NCBI GenBank assembly: GCA_963840925.1
Contig: CAWJAY010000004.1
Coordinates: 53,427-117,426 of the forward strand
Length of the DNA stretch: 64,000 bases
Direction of reading: 5' to 3'
DNA from: DATAOG01 sp963840925
GTDB lineage: Bacteria > Pseudomonadota > Alphaproteobacteria > Geminicoccales > Geminicoccaceae
In this document: piece after piece, positions 52,657-63,175 of the stretch
Position numbering within the stretch: position 1 is the first letter of the stretch
How the letters are laid out: every line of letters begins with the position of its first letter
Translations under genes and position numbers: made by a program
Notes under the pieces: model-generated
Databases searched by the model: none
What the model was told of the DNA's origin: nothing
The model's input: only the letters and a program-made list of their open reading frames with translations

Positions 52657-53793
52657 ATGGGTCCGGGCGCAGACGAGCTGGCGAGCTTCACCGACAAGTA
52701 TTTTCTCAAGACCAGGCAGGTGGTGCGCCGGTTCGGTGACGTCCAGGCGACTTACGCGGTGTTCATGCGCCGGCCGGTGATCTGTACGCCCAAGCTCGCG
52801 GTCGACTGGCTGCAGGCGATGGCCGCGGCCCGCGGCACCCGCTTCGAGGTCGAGCTGCGCTTCGGCGAAGGCGACTGGGTCGGGGCCGGCGAGCCGCTGA
52901 TGTACATTACGGGCTCGCTCGAGCACCTGGTCGACCTCGAGACCGTGTTCCTGCAGAAGCTGGGCCCGCCCTGCGTCGCCGCGTTCAACGCGTTCCTGAT
53001 GTGCACCGACCTGCCCTACGTCGGCTTCCTGGCGATGGATGCGCGCCACTGCGCCGGGGCCGAGATGGCCGAGATGATGGCCTATGCCGCCAGCGTCGGC
53101 TCGGCCAGGGCCAGGCGCGAGGTCAATGCCCGTGGCTTCATCGGCAACGCGACCGATTCGACCGCGCACTACTTCGGCAACCCGCGCGGGCTCGGCACGA
53201 TGCCGCACGCGCTGATCGGCTACGCAGGCTCGACCTTGCGCGCGGCCGAGATGTTCCACGCGACCTTCCCGGACGACCCGCTGTTCGTGCTGGTCGACTA
53301 TTTCGGCCGCGAGATCACCGAATCGCTCGAGGTCTGCCAAGCTTTCCCGGAGCTCGCCGCCGAGGGCCGGCTCGGCGTCCGGCTCGACACCCATGGCGGG
53401 CGCTTCGTCGAGGGCCTCGATACCGCCGCGTCCTACGCCGTGCTCGACCGCCACTGGCCGGATGCGATCCGCACCTACCGCACCGAGACCGAGCTCCGTT
53501 GGCTGGTCGGCACCGGCGTCACCGCGGCCGCGATCTACCACCTGCGCGAATCGCTGGACCAGGGCGGTTTCGAGCGGGTCAAGATCGTCGCGAGCTCGGG
53601 CTTCAGCCCCAGAAAATGCAAGCTGATGGCGAGCGTGCGGGCGCCGATCGACGTGATCGGCACCGGCTCCTACCTGCCCGAGCTCTGGAGCGAGACCTAC
53701 GCGACCGCCGATGTGATCGCCTATGACGGCGTGCCACGGGTCAAGGTCGGGCGCGAGTTCCTGTTTCCGAACCGGCCCAAGCCCGCCGGGTGA
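52657..53793 (+). CDS. Nicotinate phosphoribosyltransferase-like protein
   Basis: 378 residues from ATG 52657, preceded by AAGGAG. FTDKYFLKTRQVVRRFGDVQATYAVFMRRP at the start, FGEGDWVGAGEPLMYITG, and the core ARGFIGNATDSTAHYFGN, LVDYFGREITESLEVC, VRLDTHGGRFVEG, KIVASSGFSPRKC. This is a type II phosphoribosyltransferase fold of the nicotinate enzyme group. It would make nicotinate mononucleotide for NAD salvage; it is close enough in length and motifs that only substrate choice (nicotinate or a related base) is uncertain. Confidence 0.85.
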   Translation: MGPGADELASFTDKYFLKTRQVVRRFGDVQATYAVFMRRPVICTPKLAVDWLQAMAAARGTRFEVELRFGEGDWVGAGEPLMYITGSLEHLVDLETVFLQKLGPPCVAAFNAFLMCTDLPYVGFLAMDARHCAGAEMAEMMAYAASVGSARARREVNARGFIGNATDSTAHYFGNPRGLGTMPHALIGYAGSTLRAAEMFHATFPDDPLFVLVDYFGREITESLEVCQAFPELAAEGRLGVRLDTHGGRFVEGLDTAASYAVLDRHWPDAIRTYRTETELRWLVGTGVTAAAIYHLRESLDQGGFERVKIVASSGFSPRKCKLMASVRAPIDVIGTGSYLPELWSETYATADVIAYDGVPRVKVGREFLFPNRPKPAG

Positions 53794-53828
53794 GGTCGCC
53801 ACCTGCGCGCACGTCGTGACGCGACATT

Positions 53829-53857
53829 TTGACGGCGCGCGCGCGGTCTTTTAGGAT
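53829..53857 (+). promoter_or_regulatory. Sigma70-type promoter
   Basis: TTGACG at 53829-53834 and TAGGAT at 53852-53857 with a 17-base spacer that is mostly alternating GC. Transcription would begin about 40 bases before the TTG start at 53905. Confidence 0.5.
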
Positions 53858-53904
53858 GCCGGCGGAAGGTAACGGGCGGGCTTGGCGGTGCGGGGAGACG
53901 GACC

Positions 53905-54573
53905 TTGGGCCTCTTCTTGCTGATTCTGGTGTTTCTGATCGTGGCCGCGGCGCTCGGCTTTGCGGTCGGCTGGCTGGTCCGGGGCGCCCGGCTCCAGGCT
54001 GAGCTGGCGAGTCCGGACGCCGGTGAGCCGGCCCCGCTGGCGCAGCCCGAGGGCGAGCGCGACCGGCTGCGCGCCGAGCTCGCCGCGACCGGCCGGGGCG
54101 ATGCCGCCGCCGGGCAGCGGGCGGCGACTGAGGCATCGAAGGCGGCGGCGCGGGCCGCTGAGCTCGAGCGCGAGCTCGCCCAGGCGCGCAAGGTCAACGC
54201 CAGCCATCAGGCGGAGGTCGGACGGCTCGAAGCGCGGATCGCCGAGCTCGAGGCGAGCTCGGCCGGGACCGGCGCCAAGGCAGCGCCAGCCGGCACCGAC
54301 CATCTGCCGGCCGCCGCCCCCGGCGTGGCGCCGCAGGCACTGGTCGGGCCCGAGGGCGAGCCCGACGACCTCAAGCTCATCAGCGGCATCGGTCCCGGCA
54401 TCGAGCGCACGCTGCACGATCTCGGCATCTTTCATTTCCGCCAGATCGCCGCGTTCACGCCCGAGAACATCGCCTGGGTCAACCGACGCCTGCGGTTCAA
54501 GGGCCGGATCGAGCGCGAGGACTGGATCGGCCAGGCGAAGCGGCTGGCCGCAGGCGACGCCCCGCTGCCGTGA
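53905..54573 (+). CDS. Membrane-anchored coiled-coil protein with helix-hairpin-helix domain
   Basis: 222 residues from TTG 53905, preceded by GGGGAG. One N-terminal helix (LFLLILVFLIVAAALGFAVGWLV), then an Ala/Glu/Arg-rich coiled coil (about residues 45-115). A C-terminal domain DDLKLISGIGPGIERTLHDLG continues FRQIAAFTPENIAWVNRRLRFKGRIEREDWIGQ. That last part is the helix-hairpin-helix module also found at the end of some NADH dehydrogenase subunit E proteins and ribosomal L21-like proteins. DNA or protein binding is possible; role unknown. Independent promoter at 53829. Confidence 0.8.
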   Translation: MGLFLLILVFLIVAAALGFAVGWLVRGARLQAELASPDAGEPAPLAQPEGERDRLRAELAATGRGDAAAGQRAATEASKAAARAAELERELAQARKVNASHQAEVGRLEARIAELEASSAGTGAKAAPAGTDHLPAAAPGVAPQALVGPEGEPDDLKLISGIGPGIERTLHDLGIFHFRQIAAFTPENIAWVNRRLRFKGRIEREDWIGQAKRLAAGDAPLP

Positions 54574-54623
54574 TCGAAGCCGCCCGCGGCGGCAGCGAGC
54601 GGCGCCGACCGTAGCGGCGCCCA

Positions 54624-56296
54624 ATGCCCCGGCCGGATGTGTACGACTACGTGATCGTCGGCGCCGGGTCGGCGGGCTGCGTGCTCGCGCATCGGCTGTC
54701 GGAAGATGCCGACGTGCGCGTGCTGCTGCTCGAGGCGGGGCCGGTCGACCACGCCTGGGACTGGCGCCTGCACATGCCGGCGGCGCTCGCCTACCCGCTC
54801 AAGGGCCGGACCTACAACTGGCATTACCAGAGCGAGCCGGAGCCGTTCCTGGACGGGCGCCGGATCTATTGCCCGCGTGGCCGGGTGCTCGGCGGCTCGT
54901 CCTCGATCAACGGCATGGCGTATGTCCGTGGCCACGCCCGCGACTACGATCGCTGGGCGCAGTCCGGGCTCCGGGGCTGGGACTACGCCCACGTGCTCCC
55001 GTATTTCCAGCGCGCCGAGGCCCGCGACCAGGGCGCCGATGCCTGGCGCGGTGGTGGCGGGCCGCTGCACGTCGCGACCGGCGCCGGCCGCAATCCTTTG
55101 TATCGGGCATTCGTCGAGGCCGGCCGGCAGGCGGGCTATCCGGTGACCGCCGATATGAACGGCTTCCAGCAGGAAGGCTTTGGCGCGATGGACATGACCA
55201 CGCACCGCGGCCGCCGCTGGAGTGCTGCCAAGGCCTACCTGCGCCCGGCGCTTCGGCGGCCGAACCTCGCGCTCAAGACCGGGGCGCTGGCGATGCGGAT
55301 CGGCTTCGAAGGCCGGCGCGCGTGCGGCGTCGACTACGCCGACGACGGCCAGATCCGGCACGCCCGAGCCGAGCGCGAGGTGATTCTGTCCGGCGGCGCC
55401 ATCAACTCGCCCCAGCTGCTGCTGCTCTCCGGCATCGGCGGCGCCGATCGCCTGGCCGAACTCGGGATCAGGGTGCTCGCTGACCGCAAGGGCGTCGGAG
55501 AAAACCTTCAGGACCACCTCGAGATCTACGTCCAGCACGCGTGCACCCAGCCGATCTCGCTCTACGGCTCGGAGAGACTCTGGAAATAAGCTTTGGATCG
55601 GCGCCAACTGGCTGTTCCTGCGGCGCGGCATCGGCGCCTCGAACCAGTTCGAGACCGGCGGCTTCATCCGCTCGGCGGCGGGCGTCGAGCACCCAGACCT
55701 GCAGTATCATTTCCTGCCGATCGCGATCAATTATGACGGCAGCAATCCCTATCCGGGCCACGGCTTCCAAGCCCACGTCGGGCCGATGCGACCGACCTCG
55801 GCCGGCCGGCTGCGGCTGGGGTCCGCGGACCCGCGCGAGCCGCCCTCGATCGTCTTCAACTACATGGCAACCGAAGGCGATCGGGTGGAGATGCGCGCCG
55901 CGGTCCGCCTGACCCGCGAGATCTTTTCCCAGAAAGCCTTCGATCCTTACCGGGGCGCCGAGCTTGCGCCCGGGCCTGACGTGCAGAGCGACGCCGAAAT
56001 CGACACCTTCGTCCGCGCCCATGCCGAAAGCGCCTATCACCCGTCCTGCAGTTGCAAGATGGGCTCGCAGAGCGACCCGATGGCGGTGGTCGACGCCGAG
56101 TGCCGGGTCTACGGCGTCGAGTCGCTTGCGCGTCGTCGACGCCTCGGTCATGCCGAGCATCGTCTCCGGCAACCTCAACGCGCCGACGATCATGCTCGCC
56201 GAGAAAGCCTCAGACCTGATCCGCGGCCGCGAGCCGCTGGCCCCGAGCGAGGCGCCGGTCTGGATCGCCCCCGACTGGGAAACCCGGCAGCGCTGA
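54624..56296 (+). CDS. GMC oxidoreductase (choline dehydrogenase-like), frameshifted
   Basis: ATG 54624 with YVIVGAGSAGCVLAHRLSED (FAD GxGxxG), then CPRGRVLGGSSSINGMAYVRGHARDYDRWA, both textbook GMC motifs. The first frame stops at TAA 55587-55589 just before LWIGANWLFLRRGIGASNQFETGGFIRS, which continues in another frame; a second shift near 56128 leads to RVVDASVMPSIVSGNLNAPTIMLAEKASD at the end. The catalytic His region (YHPSCSCKMGS) is kept. A BetA-like alcohol or choline dehydrogenase if repaired; some residues around 55560-55590 may be deleted. Confidence 0.8.
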
Positions 56297-56566
56297 GACG
56301 CGTATCGGAAAAAGAATCGCGCTAAGCCCGGGCAGGCAGGCCCCCCGCGGGGGGTGACGTTGCCCTCCATCGGGAGGCAGAATAACCTTCCGGTCGGTGG
56401 ACCCGAGAGCCCTACTAACCATATCGATCCCATGCAGACCTCATACATGCAAAAACGAGATCAAGTACATCAAGGATACATCGCATCCAGGACACCGCCC
56501 TCCGGTGAATTTGCAGATCCACCTACCCGCGCCATATGGACGGTGAGGCTACAGAGGGCAACGACG

Positions 56567-57064
56567 ATGACTTCTGCCGAAGGGACGAACGCCGCAGCAG
56601 GTGATGCTGCTCAGCTGCGGGTAAACGAGCAAAAATGGTCGAAGCTGCTCATGCAGGCCGGTTGGACGGTGATTCCCAACGTCATTTTTGAGCGGCAGAA
56701 GGCGCTTGGCCTCGATCCGCTGGACGTGACATCTGCTCCATCTGGCCTCATACTGGTGGAGGGCTGGGAGAAGCCTCACCCGGCGAAGGGGACCATCGCA
56801 GAGGCCATTAACGTTGATCCCCGTACCGTCCAGCGGCGCATAGCCATGTTAGAGGCCGGCGGGCTTATCCGCCGGGAGCAACGGCGGATTCCCGGGCTCG
56901 GCAGCAAGACCAACCTGTATCATTTCGACGGTCTGATCGAAGCTGCCAAGCCGTACGCGCAAGAGAAGCTAGCGGAGATCGCCGCACGGGATGCCGACCG
57001 AAAGAGGCGGGCAGCGCGGAAGGGAAAGCCGAAGCTGAAGCTCGTCAAAGGGGACGAGGGTTAA
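56567..57064 (+). CDS. Winged helix-turn-helix protein of mobile-element type
   Basis: 165 residues from ATG 56567. NEQKWSKLLMQAGWTVIPNVIFERQKALGLDP is followed by a winged helix: GTIAEAINVDPRTVQRRIAMLEAGGLIRREQR with the recognition helix in RTVQRRIAML. The C-terminus is strongly basic (KRRAARKGKPKLKLVKGDE). Such proteins resemble replication-initiator or helper regulators of plasmids and phages. The gene is less GC-rich than the chromosome and lies just before the tRNA-like gene, which supports a mobile-island origin. DNA target unknown. Confidence 0.75.
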   Translation: MTSAEGTNAAAGDAAQLRVNEQKWSKLLMQAGWTVIPNVIFERQKALGLDPLDVTSAPSGLILVEGWEKPHPAKGTIAEAINVDPRTVQRRIAMLEAGGLIRREQRRIPGLGSKTNLYHFDGLIEAAKPYAQEKLAEIAARDADRKRRAARKGKPKLKLVKGDEG

Positions 57065-57074
57065 AAGTTGTAGC

Positions 57075-57184
57075 CGCGGCGTAGCTCAGATGGAGAGAGC
57101 ACCCCGTTGTCGCATACGGCATAGTCAGGCACCTATGTTGTATGGGCGGGGAGGTCGCAGGTTCAAGCCCTGCCGCCGCGCCCA
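57075..57184 (+). tRNA. tRNA-like gene with a 33-nt hairpin insert in the anticodon loop
   Basis: All four arms can be drawn. Acceptor 57075-57081 (CGCGGCG) pairs with 57174-57180 (CGCCGCG), with C then CCA encoded. D stem GCTC/GAGC (57084-57087, 57097-57100). Anticodon stem CCCCG (57102-57106) pairs with CGGGG (57147-57151). T stem GCAGG/CCTGC encloses loop TTCAAGC. The anticodon loop is 40 bases instead of 7; the excess of 33 makes the total 110 instead of a normal 77. The insert folds into a 12-pair hairpin (57113-57124 with 57133-57144). If the first seven bases are the loop, the anticodon would be GTC (Asp). It may be inactive. Confidence 0.6.
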
Positions 57185-57219
57185 CCTCCGTTCGAGGTGG
57201 AAAAGAGAGATAGCTGCCA

Positions 57220-57360
57220 ATGGTGGCCTACCCCGCAGAGCTTGAGCCTGAGGACGACGGCGGTTTCAGCGTTTTTCCGGGATCTGCCGGAGCCGAACGC
57301 GTTCGGCGACGACCTGGAGCACACGCTCGAGCTGAAAGCGAGCGGACGCCGAGCGGACGC
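57220..57360 (+). pseudogene. HicB-like antitoxin relic
   Basis: ATG 57220 gives MVAYPAELEPEDDGGFSVF, then a one-base shift near 57270 gives FFRDLPEPNAFGDDLEHTLEL. This is the N-terminal half of a HicB-type antitoxin (pattern PAxxExDxDGGFxVxFPDLP). The rest is missing and no HicA toxin is adjacent. A dead remnant of a toxin-antitoxin pair. Confidence 0.6.
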
Positions 57361-57447
57361 CATTAACCGAGTTCGTCAACGGTCCGCTTACGCCGATGTT
57401 CTACGCTTCGGGCCTGAGGAAACGCCCCGGAGCGCATCGAGCCTGCC

Positions 57448-59302
<1,855 letters not shown>

Positions 59303-59332
59303 CCCGAGCCGTCCGCCGGAACCGCGGGCCGG

Positions 59333-60931
59333 TCAGCGCTGCTGGCGGCGCCAGCGCTCGACGACCTCGGCGACGAAGGTCTCGTCCTGGCTGTCCTGCT
59401 GCCAGGAGCTCGAGAAACGGGCGGTGCCGCTGTGCGGCTGCTGCTCCGGCGGCAGCCGATCGAAGCGCACGCGCAGCGGCAGCGCCACGCCTTCGCCGGC
59501 GACGATCGCCTCGGCATCGCCCAACGATGGCAGGAAATCCAAGAGCCCGTAGGCGGCGTCGGTCGTGATGCCGCGCACGATCTCCTGATCGCGCAGGCCG
59601 GTCAGACGGAAGGCGAAAGTCGTGTTGCACTGCGAGAGGATGCTCGGCGCCAGCTCCGAGGGCCGCTGGCTGACGATGCCGAGCGAGAGGCCATACTTGC
59701 GGCCTTCCTTGGCGATCCGGGCGAGCGCCTCCTTGGTCGGCTCGAAGCCGAGCGTCGGGTTGGCCGGCGCATAGCGGTGCGCCTCCTCGCAGACCAGCAG
59801 CATCGGCTGGGCGCCGCGGCTCCAGAGCGCGAAGTCGAAGGTCATCCGGCAGATCACCGAGACGACGACGTTCAGGACCTCGGACGGCACGCCCGAGAGG
59901 TCGATGATCGTGACCGGCTTGCCGTTGACCGGGAGCCGGAACAGCCGGGACAGGATCTTGACCATGTTGTCCTGGACCGAGATGCCGCCGAACATGAAGG
60001 CAAAGCGCGAATCGGCGGTCAGCACCTCGAGCCGGCTCTTCAGCCAGCGATAGGGGGCGAGGCTCTCGGGCTTGTCGAGGCGCCCCATCGCGTCGTCGAG
60101 CAGCTGGTTGATGTCGGTCAGCCGGTAGGGCACCGGCGTGTCGACCGTGATCTGCATGCCGCCGTAGCGGTCGCGCTGCAGCGCGCTCTTGGCGATCGGG
60201 ATCAGCTCGTTCAGGATCGCGATCACCGCGCCGCCGTCCTTCTGCGGCTTGCTGCCCAGGATCACCGAGGCGATCTCCTCGGAGTTGAGCAGCCAATAGG
60301 GCAGTTGCAGGTTGTCGGGGCCGAGGATCTCGGCGTGGCCGGCGAACGCGCGCGCATACTCGTTGTGCGGATCGAGCATCAGCACGTGGGCGTTGGCGTG
60401 GCTCTCGAGGATCCGGCGCAGGATCAGCGTGACGGCACAGGACTTGCCGCAGCCGGTGGTGCCGAGGATCGCGAAGTGCTTGCCGAGCAGATCGTCCGGC
60501 GAGATCAGCACCGGCTGGGACTGGTTCAGATGGACCGCGCCGATCCGGACGGTCGAGCTGGCGGACGGCGCGTAAACGCAGGCCAGATCGTCCTGGGTGA
60601 CCGCGAGCACCGCGTCGCCGAGCGCTGGAAACGCCGAGATGCCGCGGCGGAAGCGCGGCGCCGCCTGACCGCCCTCGGCGGGCCGCGCCTCGCCGATCAG
60701 CTCGAGCTCGGCGAGCCGGACCTCGCCATCGGCCGAAGCCTGCGCCGGCACCGGGATGCTGAGCCCGCTGACGATGCCGTAGATCGTGATCTCCGGCATC
60801 CGCAGCTTGACCAGACTGCCCTTGTGCAGGCGCGCGCCGGCGGCGGGCGCGTCGGGCTCGATCACGGCCACCACCTGCGAGCCGGACACGCAGACCACCC
60901 GGCCGATCTGATGCTGCTCCGTCCCACTCAC
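59333..60931 (-). CDS. HerA-like hexameric ATPase
   Basis: 532 residues from GTG 60931, preceded by GGAGA seven bases upstream; TTG 60952 is the alternative. N-terminal HAS-barrel (IGRVVCVSGSQVVAVIEPD), Walker A ILGTTGCGKSCAVTLIL near residue 160, LMLDPHNEYARAF, Walker B MLLVCEEAHRY near residue 375, and the Arg-finger region SQRPSELAPSILSQCNTTF. HerA proteins are DNA translocases, often with the nuclease NurA or in defence systems; no nuclease gene is next to it here. It probably acts on DNA ends, but could be a conjugation-type ATPase. Confidence 0.85.
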   Translation of the reverse strand: MSGTEQHQIGRVVCVSGSQVVAVIEPDAPAAGARLHKGSLVKLRMPEITIYGIVSGLSIPVPAQASADGEVRLAELELIGEARPAEGGQAAPRFRRGISAFPALGDAVLAVTQDDLACVYAPSASSTVRIGAVHLNQSQPVLISPDDLLGKHFAILGTTGCGKSCAVTLILRRILESHANAHVLMLDPHNEYARAFAGHAEILGPDNLQLPYWLLNSEEIASVILGSKPQKDGGAVIAILNELIPIAKSALQRDRYGGMQITVDTPVPYRLTDINQLLDDAMGRLDKPESLAPYRWLKSRLEVLTADSRFAFMFGGISVQDNMVKILSRLFRLPVNGKPVTIIDLSGVPSEVLNVVVSVICRMTFDFALWSRGAQPMLLVCEEAHRYAPANPTLGFEPTKEALARIAKEGRKYGLSLGIVSQRPSELAPSILSQCNTTFAFRLTGLRDQEIVRGITTDAAYGLLDFLPSLGDAEAIVAGEGVALPLRVRFDRLPPEQQPHSGTARFSSSWQQDSQDETFVAEVVERWRRQQR

Positions 60932-61098
60932 GGCACTTCTCCGCAGGCTCAAGCGCGTCCGGGCGCGGCCTGCGCCGGGCTTCGCCGAGCCGGGATTGTC
61001 ACCCAGGCAGCGTTAACGATCCGCTTCGCGGCCGTTTTCCGCCGCAGGCAGGGCCGTGACCGATCGGGGCCGCTGAGCCGGCTGGGGCGGCGGGAGCA

Positions 61099-61127
61099 TT
61101 GACGCCGCGCGACCGTGGCAGTCTGAT
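61099..61127 (+). promoter_or_regulatory. Possible promoter of the dpp-like operon
   Basis: TTGACG at 61099-61104 and TCTGAT at 61122-61127, 17-base spacer. Transcription would begin within about five bases of ATG 61137, which would make a leaderless mRNA. The -10 match is weak. Confidence 0.3.
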
Positions 61128-61136
61128 GGCCAGATC

Positions 61137-62151
61137 ATGCTCCGGTTCGTGGTCGCGAGGCTTGCGGTTCTGATCCCGACCTTCCTCGGGGTCACGATCG
61201 TCGCCTTCGTGCTGATCCGGCTGATGCCGGGCGATCCGATCGAGCTTCTGGTCGGCGAGCGCGGCATCGACGCCGGAGCGGCATGCCATGCTGCGGGCCC
61301 AGCTCGGCCTCGACCGGCCGCTCTGGCAGCAGTACGCGGGCTACATCGGCGACCTGCCCAGGGCGATCTCGGCCGCTCGATCAGCACCCGCCAGCCGGTG
61401 CTGTCCGAGTTCCTGACCCTGTTCCCGGCGACCATCGAGCTCTCGGTCTGCGCGCTCGCGCTCGCGGTCCTGATCGGGCTGCCGGCCGGGATCATCGCCG
61501 GCGTCCGCCGCGGCTCCGCTTTCGACCAGACGCTGATGGGCGATCTCGCTGACCGGCTACTCGATGCCGATCTTCTGGTGGGGCCTGCTGCTGATCATCC
61601 TGTTCTCCAACACGCTCCGCTGGACGCCGGTGTCGGGGCGGCATCGACATCCTCTACTTCTTCGAGCCGGTGACCGGCTTCATGCTGATCGACAGCCTGC
61701 TCGCAGACCAGGAGGGGGCGTTCCGCTCGGCGCTGAGCCACCTGATCCTGCCGGCGATCGTGCTCGGCACCATGCCGCTCGCGGTGATCGCGCGCCAGAC
61801 CCGCTCGGCGATGCTGGAGGTGCTGAACGAGGACTACGTCCGCACCGCGCGCGCCAAGGGCCTGCCGCCCTGGCGGGTCGTCGGCCTGCATGCGCTGCGC
61901 AATGCGCTGATCCCGGTCGTGACCGTGATCGGCCTCCAGGTCGGGCTGCTGTTCGTCGGGCGCGATCCTGACCGAGACGATCTTCTCCTGGCCCGGGATC
62001 GGCAAGTGGCTGATCGATTCGATCGCGCGCCGCGACTATCCCGTCGGTCCAGGGCGGCGTGCTGCTGATCGCGACGATGATCATGATCGTCAATCTGCTC
62101 GTCGACCTGCTCTATGGCCTGATCAACCCGCGCATCCGGCACGCGCGCTGA
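61137..62151 (+). pseudogene. dppB: Dipeptide/oligopeptide ABC permease (DppB-like), several frameshifts
   Basis: ATG 61137: MLRFVVARLAVLIPTFLGVTIVAFVLIRLMPGDP is the classic DppB start. Frame changes occur near 61280, 61370, 61550, 61640, 61968 and 62043. The segments are GRSISTRQPVLSEF, TGYSMPIFWWGLLLIILF, LPAIVLGTMPLAVIARQTRSAMLEVL with EDYVRTARAKGLP, and IFSWPGIGKWLIDSI, ending LINPRIRHAR at TGA 62151. The EAA-type cytoplasmic loop that contacts the ATPase is preserved. Probably functional in the cell if the indels are errors. Confidence 0.78.
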
Positions 62152-62224
62152 GGCCGATGGCGATCCGCGCTCGATACCGCCGCCCGCGCCCGCCGCCGCG
62201 ACCAGCCGGGCGCCGCCCGGCCCG

Positions 62225-63076
62225 ATGCGCGAGTTCTGGCACTATTTCAGCGAGAACCGCGGCGCGGTCGGCGGGCTGGTCGTGATCGTGCTGGTCGTGC
62301 TGGCGGCGCTGTTCGCCGACCAGGTCGCGCCGCATCCGCCGGCCGAGCAGTATCGCGAGCATTTCCTGGCGCCGCCGGTCTGGATGGCCGGGGGCAGCTC
62401 GGAGTTCCTGCTCGGCACCGACGCGGTCGGCCGCGACATCCTCTCGCGCATCATCCACGGCGCCCGCTACTCGCTGATCATCGGCTTGATCGCGGTCACG
62501 CTGTCGCTCTCGGCCGGGATCGGCCTGGGCCTGGTCGCGGGCTTCTTGCGCGGCGTGGTCGAGACGCTGATCATGCGCTTCATGGACATCCTGCTGGCGC
62601 TGCCGAGCCTGCTTGCTCGCGATCGTGATCGTGGCGATCCTCGGGCCCGGCCTGGTCAACGTGGTGTTCGCGGTCGCGATCGTCTACCTGCCGCACTACA
62701 CGCGCCTGACCCGGGCCTCGGTGATCGGCGAGCTCTCGAAGGACTACGTCACCGCCAGCCGGGTCAGCGGCGCCGGCACGCTCCGGCTGATGTTCGCAAC
62801 CGTGCTGCCGAACTGCATGGCGCCCTTGATCGTGCAGGCGACGCTCGGCTTCTCGAACGCGATCCTGGACGCCTCGGCGCTCGGTTTTCTCGGGCTTGGC
62901 GCCCAGCCGCCGACGCCCGAATGGGGCACGATGCTGGCGGATGCGCGCGAGTTCGTGCTCCGCGCCTGGTGGGTCGTGACCTTCCCGGGCCTTGCGATCC
63001 TGATCACGGTGCTCGCCTTCAACCTGATGGGCGACGGCCTGCGCGATGCTCTCGATCCCAGGCTCAAGCGAGCTGA
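62225..63076 (+). CDS. dppC: Dipeptide/oligopeptide ABC permease (DppC-like), frameshifted
   Basis: Similarity begins before ATG 62225; the in-frame sequence upstream of it (PPPAPAAATSRAPPGP) looks like the usual Pro/Ala-rich N-terminus whose start is lost. MREFWHYFSENRGAVGGLVVIVLVVLAALFAD, LLGTDAVGRDILSRIIHGARYSL and MRFMDILLALPSLL are DppC. Near 62611 the frame shifts to AIVIVAILGPGLVNVVFAVAI, SKDYVTASRVSGAGTLRLMF and LGFLGLGAQPPTPEWG, ending about ALDPRLKR at 63070. Inner-membrane channel of a peptide or nickel-type importer. Confidence 0.8.
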   Translation: MREFWHYFSENRGAVGGLVVIVLVVLAALFADQVAPHPPAEQYREHFLAPPVWMAGGSSEFLLGTDAVGRDILSRIIHGARYSLIIGLIAVTLSLSAGIGLGLVAGFLRGVVETLIMRFMDILLALPSLLARDRDRGDPRARPGQRGVRGRDRLPAALHAPDPGLGDRRALEGLRHRQPGQRRRHAPADVRNRAAELHGALDRAGDARLLERDPGRLGARFSRAWRPAADARMGHDAGGCARVRAPRLVGRDLPGPCDPDHGARLQPDGRRPARCSRSQAQAS

Positions 63077-63175
63077 GGCGATGGCTGCAGACCGCGCCTC
63101 GGGCTCGCATGTCCAGATGATCGCCCTCAGCCGGTCTCGCTGGACGGGTCGAGCGCGCGGCCAGCAGGGGCCAGG

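Noticed and set aside
56341..56354. Perfect C/G palindrome (seven-base arms) as terminator or attachment site
   Set aside because: No T-run follows and no direct repeat flanks it; runs of C and G this short occur by chance at this GC content.
57107..57146. Group I intron in the tRNA-like gene
   Set aside because: The insert is only 33 bases, far too small for a self-splicing intron core.
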